This document shows, piece by piece, positions 39,756 through 49,493 of a stretch of 64,000 nt of DNA. Every line of letters starts with the position of its first letter. Position 1 is the stretch's first letter. The DNA lies in contig NZ_UOOB01000001.1 of the NCBI RefSeq assembly GCF_900564145.1, forward strand, positions 3,846,754 to 3,910,753, read 5' to 3'. Source of the stretch: Comamonas sp. lk. GTDB lineage: Bacteria > Pseudomonadota > Gammaproteobacteria > Burkholderiales > Burkholderiaceae_C. The position numbers and the translations under genes were made by a program. The notes below the pieces were generated by a model. That model worked only from the letters and a program-made list of their open reading frames with translations, made no database searches and was not told where the DNA came from.

Positions 39756-40604
39756 ATGACGGCCCCACGCCGCATCCTCGTCACCCGCCCGGCGCATGAC
39801 GCCCAGCCCTGGGTTCAGGCCTTGCGGGAGCAGGGGCTGAATGCGGTGGCTCTGCCGTTGATGGCCATAGGCCCTAGCGCCGCTCCCGCCGTGCAGCAGG
39901 CGCTGGTAGCGGCCAGAGATGCCGCCCTGGTACCCGGCAACTACCGGGCCGTGATGTTTGTCAGCGGCAATGCGGCTCAGTATTTCTTCAAACCAAATTC
40001 GCCTGAAGCACTTTCCAATCAAGCGTTGATAGCTCCTGAAACAAGAGCATGGACACCTGGCCCAGGCACGGCCAGCGCCTTGCTGAGCCTGGGCATGCCG
40101 GCCTCGCAGATCGACGGCCCGGCGCCGGATGCCGCCCAGTTCGAGTCCGAAACGCTGTGGCAGCAGGTCCATACGCAAATCCGCCCCGGCGACCGCGTGC
40201 TGATCGTGCGCGGCGACAGCCCGGCAGCTTCCAGCCCTGCGGCAGCGCCAGCCCCGCCGGCTACATCGGGTGCCGGCCGCGACTGGCTGGCAGCCCGTTT
40301 GCGCGAAGCCGGCGCCGAGGTGGAATTCGTCGCCGTCTATGAGCGCCAGCTGCCGCGCTGGAGCAGTGAGCAAGCACATCTGGCGCAACAAGCTGCCGTG
40401 GACGGCTCTCTGTGGCTGTTCAGCAGCTCCGAAGCTGTTGCCAACCTACAACAGCTGCTGCCGAACCAGGATTGGCAGCAGGGGCGAGCGCTCGCTACGC
40501 ATGAACGCATTGCCAGCAAAGCCTCTTCGGCCGGATTTGGTCTGGTTTTGCAAAGCCGTCCTGAGCTGCATGCCGTGGTGGCGTCTATAGAATCAGTGCC
40601 ATGA
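39756..40604 (+). CDS. hemD: Uroporphyrinogen-III synthase
   Basis: 282-residue HemD, which cyclises hydroxymethylbilane with inversion of ring D. The N-terminus RRILVTRPAHDAQPWVQAL and the C-terminal SSEAVANLQQLL fit the family, which is weakly conserved. Two low-conservation inserts are seen: a segment around 40003-40040 whose DNA resembles part of the dispersed repeat, and an Ala/Pro-rich stretch (SSPAAAPAPPATSG). Ends overlapping hemX by 4 bp. Confidence 0.93.
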   Translation: MTAPRRILVTRPAHDAQPWVQALREQGLNAVALPLMAIGPSAAPAVQQALVAARDAALVPGNYRAVMFVSGNAAQYFFKPNSPEALSNQALIAPETRAWTPGPGTASALLSLGMPASQIDGPAPDAAQFESETLWQQVHTQIRPGDRVLIVRGDSPAASSPAAAPAPPATSGAGRDWLAARLREAGAEVEFVAVYERQLPRWSSEQAHLAQQAAVDGSLWLFSSSEAVANLQQLLPNQDWQQGRALATHERIASKASSAGFGLVLQSRPELHAVVASIESVP

Positions 40605-41728
40605 GCTCTGACGCCATCCATAACGACAACCCCAACGCTTCATCGCCGGCTTCGGCGGACACCTCCAACAGTGCCCCACCCGCGCGCGCGGCATCGGGCA
40701 CGCTGGTCTTCGCACTGGGCGCGGTCACCGTGGCCGCCCTGATTGCCTGCGGCATGTTGTGGCAGCGTGTGGCCAATATGCAAGAGCAGCTGGCACGCCA
40801 GTCGGCCCAGTCCGGCGCGCAGTCCATAGAGGCGCGCACCCTGGCCAAGGACGCCCAGGATCTGGCCCGCGACAGTGCAGCCCGCGTCTCCGTCATGGAA
40901 GCGCGCGTGGGCGAACTCAGCCTGCAGCGCAACCAGCTTGAAGAGCTGATGCAAAGCCTGTCGCGCTCGCGCGATGAAAATCTGGTGGCCGATATCGACT
41001 CGGCCGTGCGCCTGGCCCAGCAGCAGGCCGAGCTGTCGGGCAGCCTGCAACCGCTGGTCGCCACCCTCAAATCCGCCCGCAAGCGGGTCGAAAGCGCCTC
41101 GCAACCCCGCCTGGCGCCTGTGGTGCGTGCTATCGATCTGGATCTGGACAAGCTCTCGCGCATGAGCGTGACCGACACCACCGGCGTGCTGACCCGCATT
41201 GAAGACCTGGCCCGCCAGGTGGACGAGCTGCCGCTGATCAACGGCGTGAACCGCCCGCGCTCGACCCGCTCGCGTCTGGCCGAGCAAGGCGGCCGCCACG
41301 ACTCGGCAGAAGTCGCCGGCGATCTGGACCCTCAGGCCGGTCCCACACAATGGATCTGGTGGCGCGGCCAAAGCCTGCGCGTCTGGCAGGCGGTCAGCGA
41401 TGGTGCCTCCGATCTGGTGCGCGTGCGCCGCATAGACCACCCCGAGGCCGTGCTGCTGGCGCCCGAGCAAGGCTATTTCCTGCGCGAGAACCTCAAGCTC
41501 AAGCTGCTCAACGCCCGTCTGGCCCTGCTGTCACGCCAAGGCGAGGCGGCGCGTGCCGACCTGGCCAGCGCAGGCATGGCACTGCAAAAATACTTTGATG
41601 CCAGCAGCCGCCGCACCCAGATGGCCCAGGCTCAGCTGCAGCAGATTCAAACCAATCTGCACAGCAACGAGCGCCTGCAGCTCGATGACACCCTGACCGC
41701 GCTGGCCACGGCCGCCGCAGGCCGTTAA
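40601..41728 (+). CDS. hemX: HemX family membrane protein
   Basis: 375-residue protein with one N-terminal membrane helix (TLVFALGAVTVAALIACGML) followed by a long coiled-coil region (about 55-170) and a C-terminal domain with QWIWWRGQSLRVW. HemX of this type is found with hemCD and hemY but its role is unsettled; it is not the methyltransferase also named HemX. The start overlaps the hemD stop (ATGA). Confidence 0.92.
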   Translation: MSSDAIHNDNPNASSPASADTSNSAPPARAASGTLVFALGAVTVAALIACGMLWQRVANMQEQLARQSAQSGAQSIEARTLAKDAQDLARDSAARVSVMEARVGELSLQRNQLEELMQSLSRSRDENLVADIDSAVRLAQQQAELSGSLQPLVATLKSARKRVESASQPRLAPVVRAIDLDLDKLSRMSVTDTTGVLTRIEDLARQVDELPLINGVNRPRSTRSRLAEQGGRHDSAEVAGDLDPQAGPTQWIWWRGQSLRVWQAVSDGASDLVRVRRIDHPEAVLLAPEQGYFLRENLKLKLLNARLALLSRQGEAARADLASAGMALQKYFDASSRRTQMAQAQLQQIQTNLHSNERLQLDDTLTALATAAAGR

Positions 41729-41746
41729 CGCACAAGGAGAACACTG

Positions 41747-43057
41747 ATGCGTGCAGCCTTGTGGTTGATAGCCTTGTTTGCCGTGGCCGTGGCCGCGGCC
41801 CTGTTTGCCGGCAACAACCAGAGCACGGTGACCTGGTTCTGGTCGCCCTATCGGGTCGATATGTCGCTGAATCTGGCGATTGTGCTGGTCGCCCTGGCCT
41901 TTGTGCTGCTGTATGCGGCGCTGCGCGCCCTGTCTGCCATGCTGCAGATGCCGCAGCAGGCACGCCGTTGGCGCTTGCAGCAAAAAGAGCGCAGCATGAA
42001 CCAGAGCCTGCTGGAAGCCCTGTCGCATCTGCAGGCCGGCCGCTTTCTGCGCGCCCGCAAGGCCGCGCTGACAGCGCTCTCCACGGAGCAGGCTCTCACC
42101 AACGGCCACTCCCCCGTGCCCTACGGCCAGCAACTGGCCGCCACCGCCAATCTGCTGGCGGCCGATGCCTCGCACGCTTTGCAAGACAGCAATCTGCGCG
42201 ACCAGCACTGGCAAAAAGCACTGGAGATCCTGCCCGTACCCGGCAGCACGCAGGACGCCGAAATCCGCGAAGGCGCCCAGATGCGCGCCGCCCGCTGGGC
42301 GCTGGACGACCGCGATGCGGCCGAATCGCTGCGCCGCCTGGGCGAGCTGCCTTTGGGGGCTGCCCGCCGCACCATGGCGCTGCGCATCAAGCTCAAGGCA
42401 TCGCGCCTGGCTGGCGATACCGTCAACGCACTGGATACCGCCCGCCTGCTGGCCAAGCACCGCGCCTTCTCGCCAGCCGCCTCGGCCAGCGTGGTGCGCG
42501 GCCTGCTGCTGGCCAGCGTTCGCGATGCGCGCGATACCTCGTCGCTGCAGCACTTTTGGCTGTCGCTGGACGAGGAAGAGCGCGCCATGCCGGAAGTGGC
42601 GATTCCCGCCACCGAGCGCCTGATCGATCTGGGCGGCGAGGCCGCACAAGCCCGCGCCTGGTTGCTGCCGGTGTGGGTGCATCTGCTGGACCACCCCGGC
42701 CAGCGCATGGAAAGTCATTTGCCCAAGCTGGTGCAAGTCATGCAGTCCTGTCTTGCCAAACTCGACGGCGCCTGGCTGGCCCGCATGGAAGCCGCTGCCA
42801 ATGCCAATCCCCATGAACCACGCCTGCAATACCTGGCCGGCATGGCCTGCGTACAGCGCCAACTCTGGGGCAAGGCACATCAGTTGCTGACCCGCTCGGC
42901 ACCGCGCCTGGAAGAACCGGCCCTGCGCACCCGAGCCTGGCAGCGCCTGGCGCTGATGGCCGAGCACCGCGGCGACATGGAAGCCTCGGCCATTGCCTGG
43001 AAGCTGGCCGCCCAGGCCACCGTGGTGCTGCAGGACAATCCCGCGCTCTACGACTAG
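41747..43057 (+). CDS. hemY: HemY family TPR membrane protein
   Basis: 436-residue protein with two N-terminal membrane helices (LWLIALFAVAVAAALFAGNN and LAIVLVALAFVLLYAALRAL) and a tetratricopeptide-like helical domain. This is the proteobacterial HemY_N family, distinct from Gram-positive protoporphyrinogen oxidase HemY. Starts 18 bp after hemX with SD AAGGAGA. Confidence 0.92.
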   Translation: MRAALWLIALFAVAVAAALFAGNNQSTVTWFWSPYRVDMSLNLAIVLVALAFVLLYAALRALSAMLQMPQQARRWRLQQKERSMNQSLLEALSHLQAGRFLRARKAALTALSTEQALTNGHSPVPYGQQLAATANLLAADASHALQDSNLRDQHWQKALEILPVPGSTQDAEIREGAQMRAARWALDDRDAAESLRRLGELPLGAARRTMALRIKLKASRLAGDTVNALDTARLLAKHRAFSPAASASVVRGLLLASVRDARDTSSLQHFWLSLDEEERAMPEVAIPATERLIDLGGEAAQARAWLLPVWVHLLDHPGQRMESHLPKLVQVMQSCLAKLDGAWLARMEAAANANPHEPRLQYLAGMACVQRQLWGKAHQLLTRSAPRLEEPALRTRAWQRLALMAEHRGDMEASAIAWKLAAQATVVLQDNPALYD

Positions 43058-43080
43058 AGTCTTCATTCCAGCCCTGAACC

Positions 43081-43112
43081 AGCCCCTGCGCTCACCGCGC
43101 AGGGGCTTTTTT
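43081..43112 (+). terminator. Rho-independent terminator after the hem operon
   Basis: Perfect 11-bp stem AGCCCCTGCGC / GCGCAGGGGCT, loop TCACC, then six T. It closes hemC-hemY. Confidence 0.92.
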
Positions 43113-43270
43113 CGTTGGGCGGCTCGATGAGCCTTCAGCTTTTTTGAATAAAGCCCTCAATTTCGCTGAACCTTTTTGCATTCAGCACTTCCTACACTGC
43201 AGACTGCACTGGCCCCCTATGAATGCGGTGCAGCGAAACACACGGCCGACACCTCAAAACAAACGACTCC

Positions 43271-43834
43271 ATGACTACCGTCTCCGTCACACCGCAACGC
43301 TATACCGGCACCGCCATCGCCCTGCACTGGTTGCTGGCCGTGGCACTGATCGCCATCTTCGGCTTTGGTCTGTATATGACCAGCCTGCCGTTCTCGCCCA
43401 CCCGGCTGAAGTACTTCAACTGGCACAAATGGGCGGGCATGACGATTTTGCTGCTCTCGGCGCTGCGCATCGTCTGGCGTCTCACCCACCGCCCTCCGGC
43501 TCTGCCCGAAGCGGTTTCGCGCGCCATGCCTGCCTGGCAGCATGTGGCCCACCATGGCGTGCACCACCTGATGTATGTGCTGTTCCTGGCCATTCCCCTG
43601 GTGGGCTGGATGTACAGCTCGGCGGCCGGTTTTCCCATCGTGCTGTTCGGCGTGCTGCCGCTGCCGGATCTGGTGGGCAAAAGCCCAGATCTGGCCGAAG
43701 CCCTCAAGCCCTGGCACGGTTATCTGGCCTATGCACTGGCCACGCTGGTCGTGCTGCATGTGGCAGCCGTCGTCAAGCACCTGCTGATAGACCGTGACGG
43801 CCTGCTCTCGCGCATGCTGCCCGGCAAAGCCTGA
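43271..43834 (+). CDS. Cytochrome b561 (di-haem membrane protein)
   Basis: 187-residue inner-membrane protein with four helices and the b561 pattern: IALHWLLAVALIAIFGFGLYM, NWHKWAGMTILLLSALRIVWRL, HHGVHHLMYVLFLAIPLVGWMYS, WHGYLAYALATLVVLHVAAVVKH; paired His residues would bind two haems b. It is followed by two YceI genes; cytochrome b561 and YceI are often co-located (yceJ-yceI) and may act together on quinones or isoprenoids. Confidence 0.93.
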   Translation: MTTVSVTPQRYTGTAIALHWLLAVALIAIFGFGLYMTSLPFSPTRLKYFNWHKWAGMTILLLSALRIVWRLTHRPPALPEAVSRAMPAWQHVAHHGVHHLMYVLFLAIPLVGWMYSSAAGFPIVLFGVLPLPDLVGKSPDLAEALKPWHGYLAYALATLVVLHVAAVVKHLLIDRDGLLSRMLPGKA

Positions 43835-43864
43835 ATTTTGTTGAACACCAAGGAGTTGGATTTC

Positions 43865-44440
43865 ATGAAGACCATGTTCAAGACCTCTGTCGCCATCGCC
43901 GCACTCGGCGTAGCCGCTTTCTCCAATGCTGCGCTGGCCAATCAGGTGCTGGTGCCTGCGCAAAGCGCCATCAACTTCGAAGCCAAGCAAATGGGCGTGC
44001 CGCTCAAGGGCCACTTCAAGAAGTTCGATGCCAAGATCAACTTCGACACGGCCAAGCCCGAAGCCAGCAAGATCCACTTCAGCGTGGACACCGGCAGCGC
44101 CACCATGGGCGCCAAGGAAACCGATGCCGAACTGCCCAAGGCCGACTGGTTCAACGTGGCCAAGTTCCCGCAAGCCACCTTTGATTCCAGCGCCGTCAAG
44201 GCTCTGGGCGGCGGCAAATACCAGGTCGACGGCACGCTGACCATCAAGGGCAATGCCCAGAAAGTGTCCGTGCCCGTGGTGCTGACCCAGTCCGGTGCCA
44301 CCACCACGGCCACCGGCACTCTGCCGCTCAAGCGCCTGACTTTCAAGATCGGCGACGGCGACTGGAAGGACACCTCCATGGTGGCCGATGAAGTCAATGT
44401 TCAGTTCAAGCTGGCATTGACCGGCGTGGGCAAGCTTTAA
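43865..44440 (+). CDS. YceI-family periplasmic protein (first copy)
   Basis: 191-residue lipocalin-like YceI protein with signal peptide (SVAIAALGVAAFSNAALA). The family binds isoprenoid quinones or similar lipids. The SD AAGGAG precedes ATG 43865. The core KQMGVPLKGHFKKFDAKINFD and IKGNAQKVSVPVVL fits the family. Lies 30 bp after cytochrome b561. Confidence 0.92.
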   Translation: MKTMFKTSVAIAALGVAAFSNAALANQVLVPAQSAINFEAKQMGVPLKGHFKKFDAKINFDTAKPEASKIHFSVDTGSATMGAKETDAELPKADWFNVAKFPQATFDSSAVKALGGGKYQVDGTLTIKGNAQKVSVPVVLTQSGATTTATGTLPLKRLTFKIGDGDWKDTSMVADEVNVQFKLALTGVGKL

Positions 44441-44527
44441 GCCTTTCAGGCCCTCAGCCCTTTAGATACAAGCGCCAAGCGCTCTTGTTTTAGATTCTTT
44501 CCGCAACCCCGAGGAGATTTTTTGACC

Positions 44528-45103
44528 ATGCGTACCACCTTGTTTGCCCTGGCCGCCGCATCCCTGTTTGCCGGCGCCGTCCAGGCCGCACCGGCCACTT
44601 ACGCCATCGACCCGACCCATACTTTTGCCACCTTCGAGATCGATCACTTTGGCGCCTCGACCAACCGTGCCCGCTTTGACAAAAAGAGTGGCTCCGTGGA
44701 GTTCGACAAGGCCGCCAAGACCGGCAAGGTGCAGATCGAGCTGGACATGACTTCGGTGAACTCCGGCACCGCCCCCTTCAACAAGCACCTGCAAAGCGCC
44801 GACATCTTCAACGTGGAGAAATTCCCCACCGCCAAGTTTGTCTCCGACAAGTTTGTTTTCGATGGCGACAAGCTCAAGGAAGTCACCGGCAAGCTGACCT
44901 TGCTGGACCAGACCCATCCCATCACCATCAAGGCCAACAAATTCACCTGCTACGAAAGCCCCATGCTGCAAAAGCGTGAAGTCTGCGGCGGCGACTTCGA
45001 GGCCACCATCGACCGCACCCAGTGGGGCGTGAACTACGGCATCCCCTACGGCTTCCCCAAGACCGTGCGTCTGGTGCTGCAGATCGAAGCCGTCAAGCAA
45101 TAA
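44528..45103 (+). CDS. YceI-family periplasmic protein (second copy)
   Basis: 191-residue YceI protein with signal peptide (RTTLFALAAASLFAGAVQAA) and the core YAIDPTHTFATFEIDHFGAS, closer to classical YceI than the first copy. ATG 44528 was chosen; TTG at 44522, two codons upstream in frame and closer to the GAGGAG SD, is also possible. A CYESP...REVCGGDF segment adds a Cys pair, a feature of classical YceI. Confidence 0.92.
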   Translation: MRTTLFALAAASLFAGAVQAAPATYAIDPTHTFATFEIDHFGASTNRARFDKKSGSVEFDKAAKTGKVQIELDMTSVNSGTAPFNKHLQSADIFNVEKFPTAKFVSDKFVFDGDKLKEVTGKLTLLDQTHPITIKANKFTCYESPMLQKREVCGGDFEATIDRTQWGVNYGIPYGFPKTVRLVLQIEAVKQ

Positions 45104-45135
45104 GCCTCCGGCTCTGAAACAGAGCCAGGCTCTTA

Positions 45136-45402
45136 GAACGTGTTTACGATCTCCTCGGCACCGCGCCAGTGCCTTTGCGGGATGGGATGCTAGGCGCGAT
45201 ACCGCAGCAATAGCCGTGCTATTGCGAGGATTCGCAACAACGCAGACCGCCCGCAAAGGAACTGGCCCGAAGGGTTGAGGCGAAATCGGGCGATTTCTTC
45301 ACGCTGCGGCTGGCTTGCACCCCGGTGCAAGCTGCACCACATCGCTTCGAACTCATCCCGATTGCACCTCAACGCGGCTGCGTAGAGATCGTAAACACGT
45401 TC
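45136..45402. mobile_element. 267-bp MITE-like element with 18-bp terminal inverted repeats
   Basis: Ends GAACGTGTTTACGATCTC (45136-45153) and its exact reverse complement (45385-45402). TTA flanks both sides (45133-45135 and 45403-45405), as a 3-bp target duplication. No coding capacity. The interior is packed with inverted repeats: 45166-45181 with 45250-45265, GCAATAGC-CGT-GCTATTGC (45207-45225), 45275-45290 with 45357-45372, and CTTGCACC-CC-GGTGCAAG (45314-45331). It lies between the second yceI stop and its terminator. A 3-bp TNA-type duplication occurs with some IS5-family elements; the parent transposase is not in the window. Confidence 0.8.
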
Positions 45403-45410
45403 TTACCAAG

Positions 45411-45443
45411 GCCCAGCCCGCTTGCCGGTCTGGGCTTTTTTTT
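45411..45443 (+). terminator. Rho-independent terminator downstream of the yceI genes
   Basis: Stem GCCCAG / CTGGGC with an inner CCG/CGG pair, then eight T. Now separated from the yceI stop by the MITE-like element. Confidence 0.85.
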
Positions 45444-45565
45444 GGTTTGTTACGACTACTCTCCAGACAAACCCGAATTTCCCTGATAGCAGCTAAAATT
45501 CACTTTAAAGAAATTAATTACGAATAGTAGAATCAAGCCACACCCCAGATTCAAGGAGACACCCC

Positions 45566-46216
45566 ATGAGCACTGCTGCCCCCCAGCCGGTCTACTCCCA
45601 GCCTCGCCGCATCGACATGAGCGGCCTGCCCACGCCTGCGGCCGTGCAGCAGCTGCATCACTACGCCTACAAGGCCAGGGACGCCGAGGAAACCCGTCAC
45701 TTTTACGAAGACATCCTGGGCCTGCCGCTCTATCACATCATTCAGAGCGATTACGTGCCCTCCACGGGCGAATACTGCCCCTACACCCACTTCTTCTTTC
45801 GCTTGAAAGATGGCTCCTTCATTGCCTTCTTCGACATCGGTGACGACGAAGCGGCCCTGCCCTCGCCCAACTCCCCCATCTGGATCAACCACATCTCGTT
45901 TCGCGTCGATACCGAGCAGGAGCTGGAAAACACCAAGGCCCGTCTGCTGGCCTGCGGTGTGGAAGTGCTGGGCGTGACGGATCACCACATCTTCAAGAGC
46001 ATTTACTTCTTTGACCCCAACGGCATCCGCCTGGAGCTGACGGCCCAGCTGGCCGATGCGGTGCAGATGCAAAAGGAAAGCACCACCGCCCATGCCCGCC
46101 TCAATGAATGGACGGCGCGCAAGGAGCAATGGCGCAGGGAGCGCGCCGAAGGCAAGACGGCCGAGGCACTCAAGCCTCAGAACAATGACCGGCCGGAGTT
46201 TGTTCCGGGGAAATAA
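45566..46216 (+). CDS. VOC-superfamily (glyoxalase/extradiol dioxygenase fold) protein
   Basis: 216-residue protein with two beta-alpha-beta-beta-beta units: LHHYAYKARDAEETRHFYED in the first, INHISFRVDTEQELENTKAR and DPNGIRLELTA in the second, giving a likely His-His-Glu metal site. An extra C-terminal charged tail (about residues 175-216) follows. Could be a dioxygenase, isomerase or fosfomycin-like transferase; function unknown. SD AAGGAGA precedes ATG 45566. Confidence 0.85.
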   Translation: MSTAAPQPVYSQPRRIDMSGLPTPAAVQQLHHYAYKARDAEETRHFYEDILGLPLYHIIQSDYVPSTGEYCPYTHFFFRLKDGSFIAFFDIGDDEAALPSPNSPIWINHISFRVDTEQELENTKARLLACGVEVLGVTDHHIFKSIYFFDPNGIRLELTAQLADAVQMQKESTTAHARLNEWTARKEQWRRERAEGKTAEALKPQNNDRPEFVPGK

Positions 46217-46300
46217 CTCCCACGGAGCGGCTTTGCCGGCTCTCCCAAGGGGGACGACAGCATCGCTACGAGGCGGTGCGGCCGGCCAGGCTCTTGCTTG
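46217..46300 (+). repeat. ~80-bp dispersed intergenic repeat, copy C (diverged)
   Basis: Begins just after the VOC stop (CTCCCACGGAGCGGC), has CTCCCAAGGGGGACGACAGC in the middle and ends CTCTTGCTTG. It follows the order of copies at 11949-12029 and 62755-62839 with many substitutions. Confidence 0.5.
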
Positions 46301-46348
46301 CAGTCTCTGAGTTGGGCCATGCCTCTTTGCTGCGCAGCCGTCTAATTT

Positions 46349-46385
46349 GATAGCAGTTTGTGCTTGTTAGATAAGCACCAGAGCC
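46349..46385. repeat. Dispersed palindromic repeat, diverged copy upstream of valS
   Basis: TGATAGCAGTTTGTGCTTG, short spacer, GATAAGCACCAGAGC: the same layout as the 27585 copy with several changes. It lies between the VOC gene and valS. Confidence 0.5.
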
Positions 46386-46460
46386 GCAAATAACACCAAT
46401 TACCGCAGCGGCACAGCGGATCGCTAAAATCATCAGCAATCCGTCCTATTTTTTATGCAG

Positions 46461-46488
46461 ACGGCATCCTCCATAGGGATGCCGTTTT
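46461..46488 (+). terminator. Hairpin with T run ahead of valS (terminator or leader hairpin)
   Basis: ACGGCATCC, loop, GGATGCCGT then TTTT. It may terminate the VOC transcript or, if a promoter lies at TAAAAT near 46422, act in the valS leader. The 28 bp to the valS start hold no other signal. Confidence 0.4.
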
Positions 46489-46515
46489 CATTTCCAGAGT
46501 TCTTGCACTGCAGCC

Positions 46516-49419
46516 ATGAGCGACACCATTCAACAGCCCGGCCTCAACAGCCTCTCCAAGTCTTTTGAACCCGCTTCCATTGAAGCCCAGTGGGGCCCCG
46601 AATGGGAAAAGCGCGGCTACGGCCATGCCGGTTATCGCGGCACGGGTGCGCCCAGCGCCGAGTCCACCGCCGCCGGCCACAATTTCTCCATCCAGCTGCC
46701 GCCGCCCAATGTGACGGGCACGCTGCACATGGGCCACGCCTTCAACCAGACCATAATGGACTCGTTGACGCGCTACTACCGCATGAAAGGCCACAACACG
46801 GCCTGGATTCCCGGCACCGACCATGCCGGCATTGCCACGCAGATCGTGGTGGAGCGCCAGCTGCAAGCGCAAGGCGTGAGCCGCTATGACCTGGGCCGCG
46901 AGAAATTCGTGGAAAAAGTCTGGGAATGGAAGGAAAAGTCCGGCGACACCATCACCACGCAAATGCGCCGCATGGGCGACACCGTGGACTGGAGCCGCGA
47001 GTACTTCACCATGGACGACAAGCTGTCCAAGGTGGTGACCGAGACTTTCGTGAAGCTCTATCAGCAAGGCCTGATCTACCGCGGCAAGCGCCTGGTGAAC
47101 TGGGATCCGGTGCTGCAATCGGCCGTGTCCGATCTGGAAGTGGAAAACCAGGAAAAAGACGGCTCGCTCTGGCATATTGCCTACCCCTTGAGCAGCGGTG
47201 AAGGCCAGCTGGTGGTGGCGACGACTCGCCCCGAGACCATGCTGGGCGACGTGGCCGTGATGGTTCACCCCGAAGACGAGCGCTACAAGCATCTGATCGG
47301 CCAGACCGTGACCCTGCCCTTGGTGGGCCGCCAGATCCCCATCATTGCCGACGAGTACGTGGACCGCGAGTTCGGTACTGGCGTGGTCAAGGTCACGCCT
47401 GCCCACGACCAGAACGACTACCAGGTCGGTCAGCGCCACAAGCTGCCCATGATCTGCGTGCTGACGCTGACCGCCAAGATCAACGACGAAGCGCCCGAAA
47501 AATACCGCGGCATGGACCGCTTCGTAGCCCGCAAGGCCATCGTGGCCGATCTGGAAGAACTGGGCCTGATGGTCGAGATCAAGAAGCACAAGCTGATGGT
47601 GCCGATCTGCGACCGTACCGGCCAGGTGATCGAGCCCATGCTGACCGACCAGTGGTTCATCGCCATGAGCAAGGCAGGTGAGGGCGATGCCACGGGCAAG
47701 TCCATCGCGCAAAAAGCCATCGATGCCGTGGCCTCGGGCGAAGTGAAGTTCGTGCCCGAGAACTGGGTCAACACCTACAACCAGTGGATGAACAACATCC
47801 AGGACTGGTGCATCTCGCGCCAGCTGTGGTGGGGCCACCAGATTCCGGCCTGGTACGACGAGGAAGGCAATATCTACGTTGCCAAGAACGAAGCCGAGGC
47901 GCAAGCCCAGGCTCCGGGCAAGACCCTGACCCGCGATGCCGACGTGCTGGACACCTGGTATTCCTCTGCCATGGTGCCGTTCTCGACCATGGGCTGGCCC
48001 AACCAGACCGATGCCGCCGACGACGATTTCAATCTCTACCTGCCCTCTTCGGTGCTGGTGACCGGCTACGACATCATCTTCTTCTGGGTGGCCCGGATGA
48101 TCATGATGAGCACACACTTCACCGGTCGCGTACCGTTCAAGCATGTGTATATCCACGGCCTGGTGCGTGACTCGCAAGGCAAGAAGATGTCCAAGTCCGA
48201 AGGCAATGTTCTGGACCCCGTGGACCTGATCGACGGCATCTCGCTGGAGCCTCTGCTGGACAAGCGCACCACTGGCCTGCGCAAACCCGAAACCGCACCC
48301 CAGGTGCGCAAGAACACGCAAAAAGAGTTCCCCGAAGGCATTCCCGCCTACGGAGCGGACGCACTGCGCTTCACCTTTGCCGCGCTGGCATCGCTAGGCC
48401 GCTCCATCAACTTCGACAGCAAGCGCTGCGAGGGCTACCGCAACTTCTGCAACAAGCTCTGGAACGCCTCGCGCTTTGTGCTGATGAACTGCGAAGGCTA
48501 TGACTGCGGCCTCAAGGAACACAGCAAGGAGCAGTGCCAGCCCGGTGGCGAGTTCGCCGGCTATATGCACTTCAGCCAGCCCGACCGCTGGATTTCCTCT
48601 CAGCTGCAAAAGGTCGAGGCCGAAGTGGCCAAGGGCTTTGCCGAGTACCGTCTGGACAATGTGGCCAACGCCATCTATGACTTTGTCTGGAACGAGTTCT
48701 GCGACTGGTATCTGGAAATCGCCAAGGTGCAGATCCAGACCGGCAACGAAGCCCAGCAGCGCGCCACGCGCCGCACGCTGATCCGCACGCTGGAAGCGAT
48801 TTTGCGTCTGGCACACCCCATCATTCCGTTTGTGACGGAAGAGCTGTGGCAGCAAGTGGCTCCCGTCGCCGGTCTGAAGGGCGACTCCATCGCCGTGGCC
48901 CGCTACCCAGAAGCCCAGCCTGCAAAGATCGACGAAGCTGCAATTGCCTATGTGGGTCGCATCAAGCAGATGGTCGATGCCTGCCGCGCCCTGCGTGGCG
49001 AGATGGGCGTCTCGCCTGCGCAGCGCCTGCCGCTGCTCACGGTGGCCAGCAGCGAAGCCGACTCCCAGTTCTTGCGCGACAACGCTGCCGTGCTGCAGAA
49101 CCTGGCCAAGCTCAGCGAAGTGAAGGTGTTCGACGACGAAGCCACCTGGACGGCCGAAGCGCAAAACGCACCGGTGTCCGTGGTGGGCGATGCCCGTCTG
49201 GCGCTGTTCGTTGAAGTGGATGTGGCTGCGGAAAAAATCCGCCTGGGCAAGGAAGCCACGCGCCTCGAAGCCGAAATTGCCAGCTCCAACAAGAAGCTGG
49301 GCAACGAAGCTTTTGTCGCCAAGGCACCGGCTGCGGTGCTCGAGCAAGAGCGCACACGCGTTTCCGAGAAGAGCGCGACGCTGGCTCGCATCCAAGAGCA
49401 GATCGCCCGCCTGGGCTGA
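46516..49419 (+). CDS. valS: Valyl-tRNA synthetase
   Basis: 967-residue class I synthetase. HIGH motif appears as HMGH (71-74) in [20 protein letters not shown] at 557-561; the CP1 editing domain lies between, and a C-terminal coiled coil (about 905-967, [20 protein letters not shown]) is present. It charges tRNA-Val. An insertion rich in charged residues (about 578-600, [20 protein letters not shown]) after KMSKS is a feature seen in betaproteobacterial ValS. Confidence 0.97.
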   Translation: MSDTIQQPGLNSLSKSFEPASIEAQWGPEWEKRGYGHAGYRGTGAPSAESTAAGHNFSIQLPPPNVTGTLHMGHAFNQTIMDSLTRYYRMKGHNTAWIPGTDHAGIATQIVVERQLQAQGVSRYDLGREKFVEKVWEWKEKSGDTITTQMRRMGDTVDWSREYFTMDDKLSKVVTETFVKLYQQGLIYRGKRLVNWDPVLQSAVSDLEVENQEKDGSLWHIAYPLSSGEGQLVVATTRPETMLGDVAVMVHPEDERYKHLIGQTVTLPLVGRQIPIIADEYVDREFGTGVVKVTPAHDQNDYQVGQRHKLPMICVLTLTAKINDEAPEKYRGMDRFVARKAIVADLEELGLMVEIKKHKLMVPICDRTGQVIEPMLTDQWFIAMSKAGEGDATGKSIAQKAIDAVASGEVKFVPENWVNTYNQWMNNIQDWCISRQLWWGHQIPAWYDEEGNIYVAKNEAEAQAQAPGKTLTRDADVLDTWYSSAMVPFSTMGWPNQTDAADDDFNLYLPSSVLVTGYDIIFFWVARMIMMSTHFTGRVPFKHVYIHGLVRDSQGKKMSKSEGNVLDPVDLIDGISLEPLLDKRTTGLRKPETAPQVRKNTQKEFPEGIPAYGADALRFTFAALASLGRSINFDSKRCEGYRNFCNKLWNASRFVLMNCEGYDCGLKEHSKEQCQPGGEFAGYMHFSQPDRWISSQLQKVEAEVAKGFAEYRLDNVANAIYDFVWNEFCDWYLEIAKVQIQTGNEAQQRATRRTLIRTLEAILRLAHPIIPFVTEELWQQVAPVAGLKGDSIAVARYPEAQPAKIDEAAIAYVGRIKQMVDACRALRGEMGVSPAQRLPLLTVASSEADSQFLRDNAAVLQNLAKLSEVKVFDDEATWTAEAQNAPVSVVGDARLALFVEVDVAAEKIRLGKEATRLEAEIASSNKKLGNEAFVAKAPAAVLEQERTRVSEKSATLARIQEQIARLG

Positions 49420-49440
49420 TATGCTCGCTTGAAGCAATCC

Positions 49441-49470
49441 AAAGGCGCGGCTGATCCCGCGCCTTTTTCA
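49441..49470 (+). terminator. Rho-independent terminator after valS
   Basis: AAAGGCGCGG, loop CTGATC, CCGCGCCTTT with T run, between valS and galU. Confidence 0.85.
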
Positions 49471-49493
49471 CAATTTTTTTGGTTGAGACCTGC

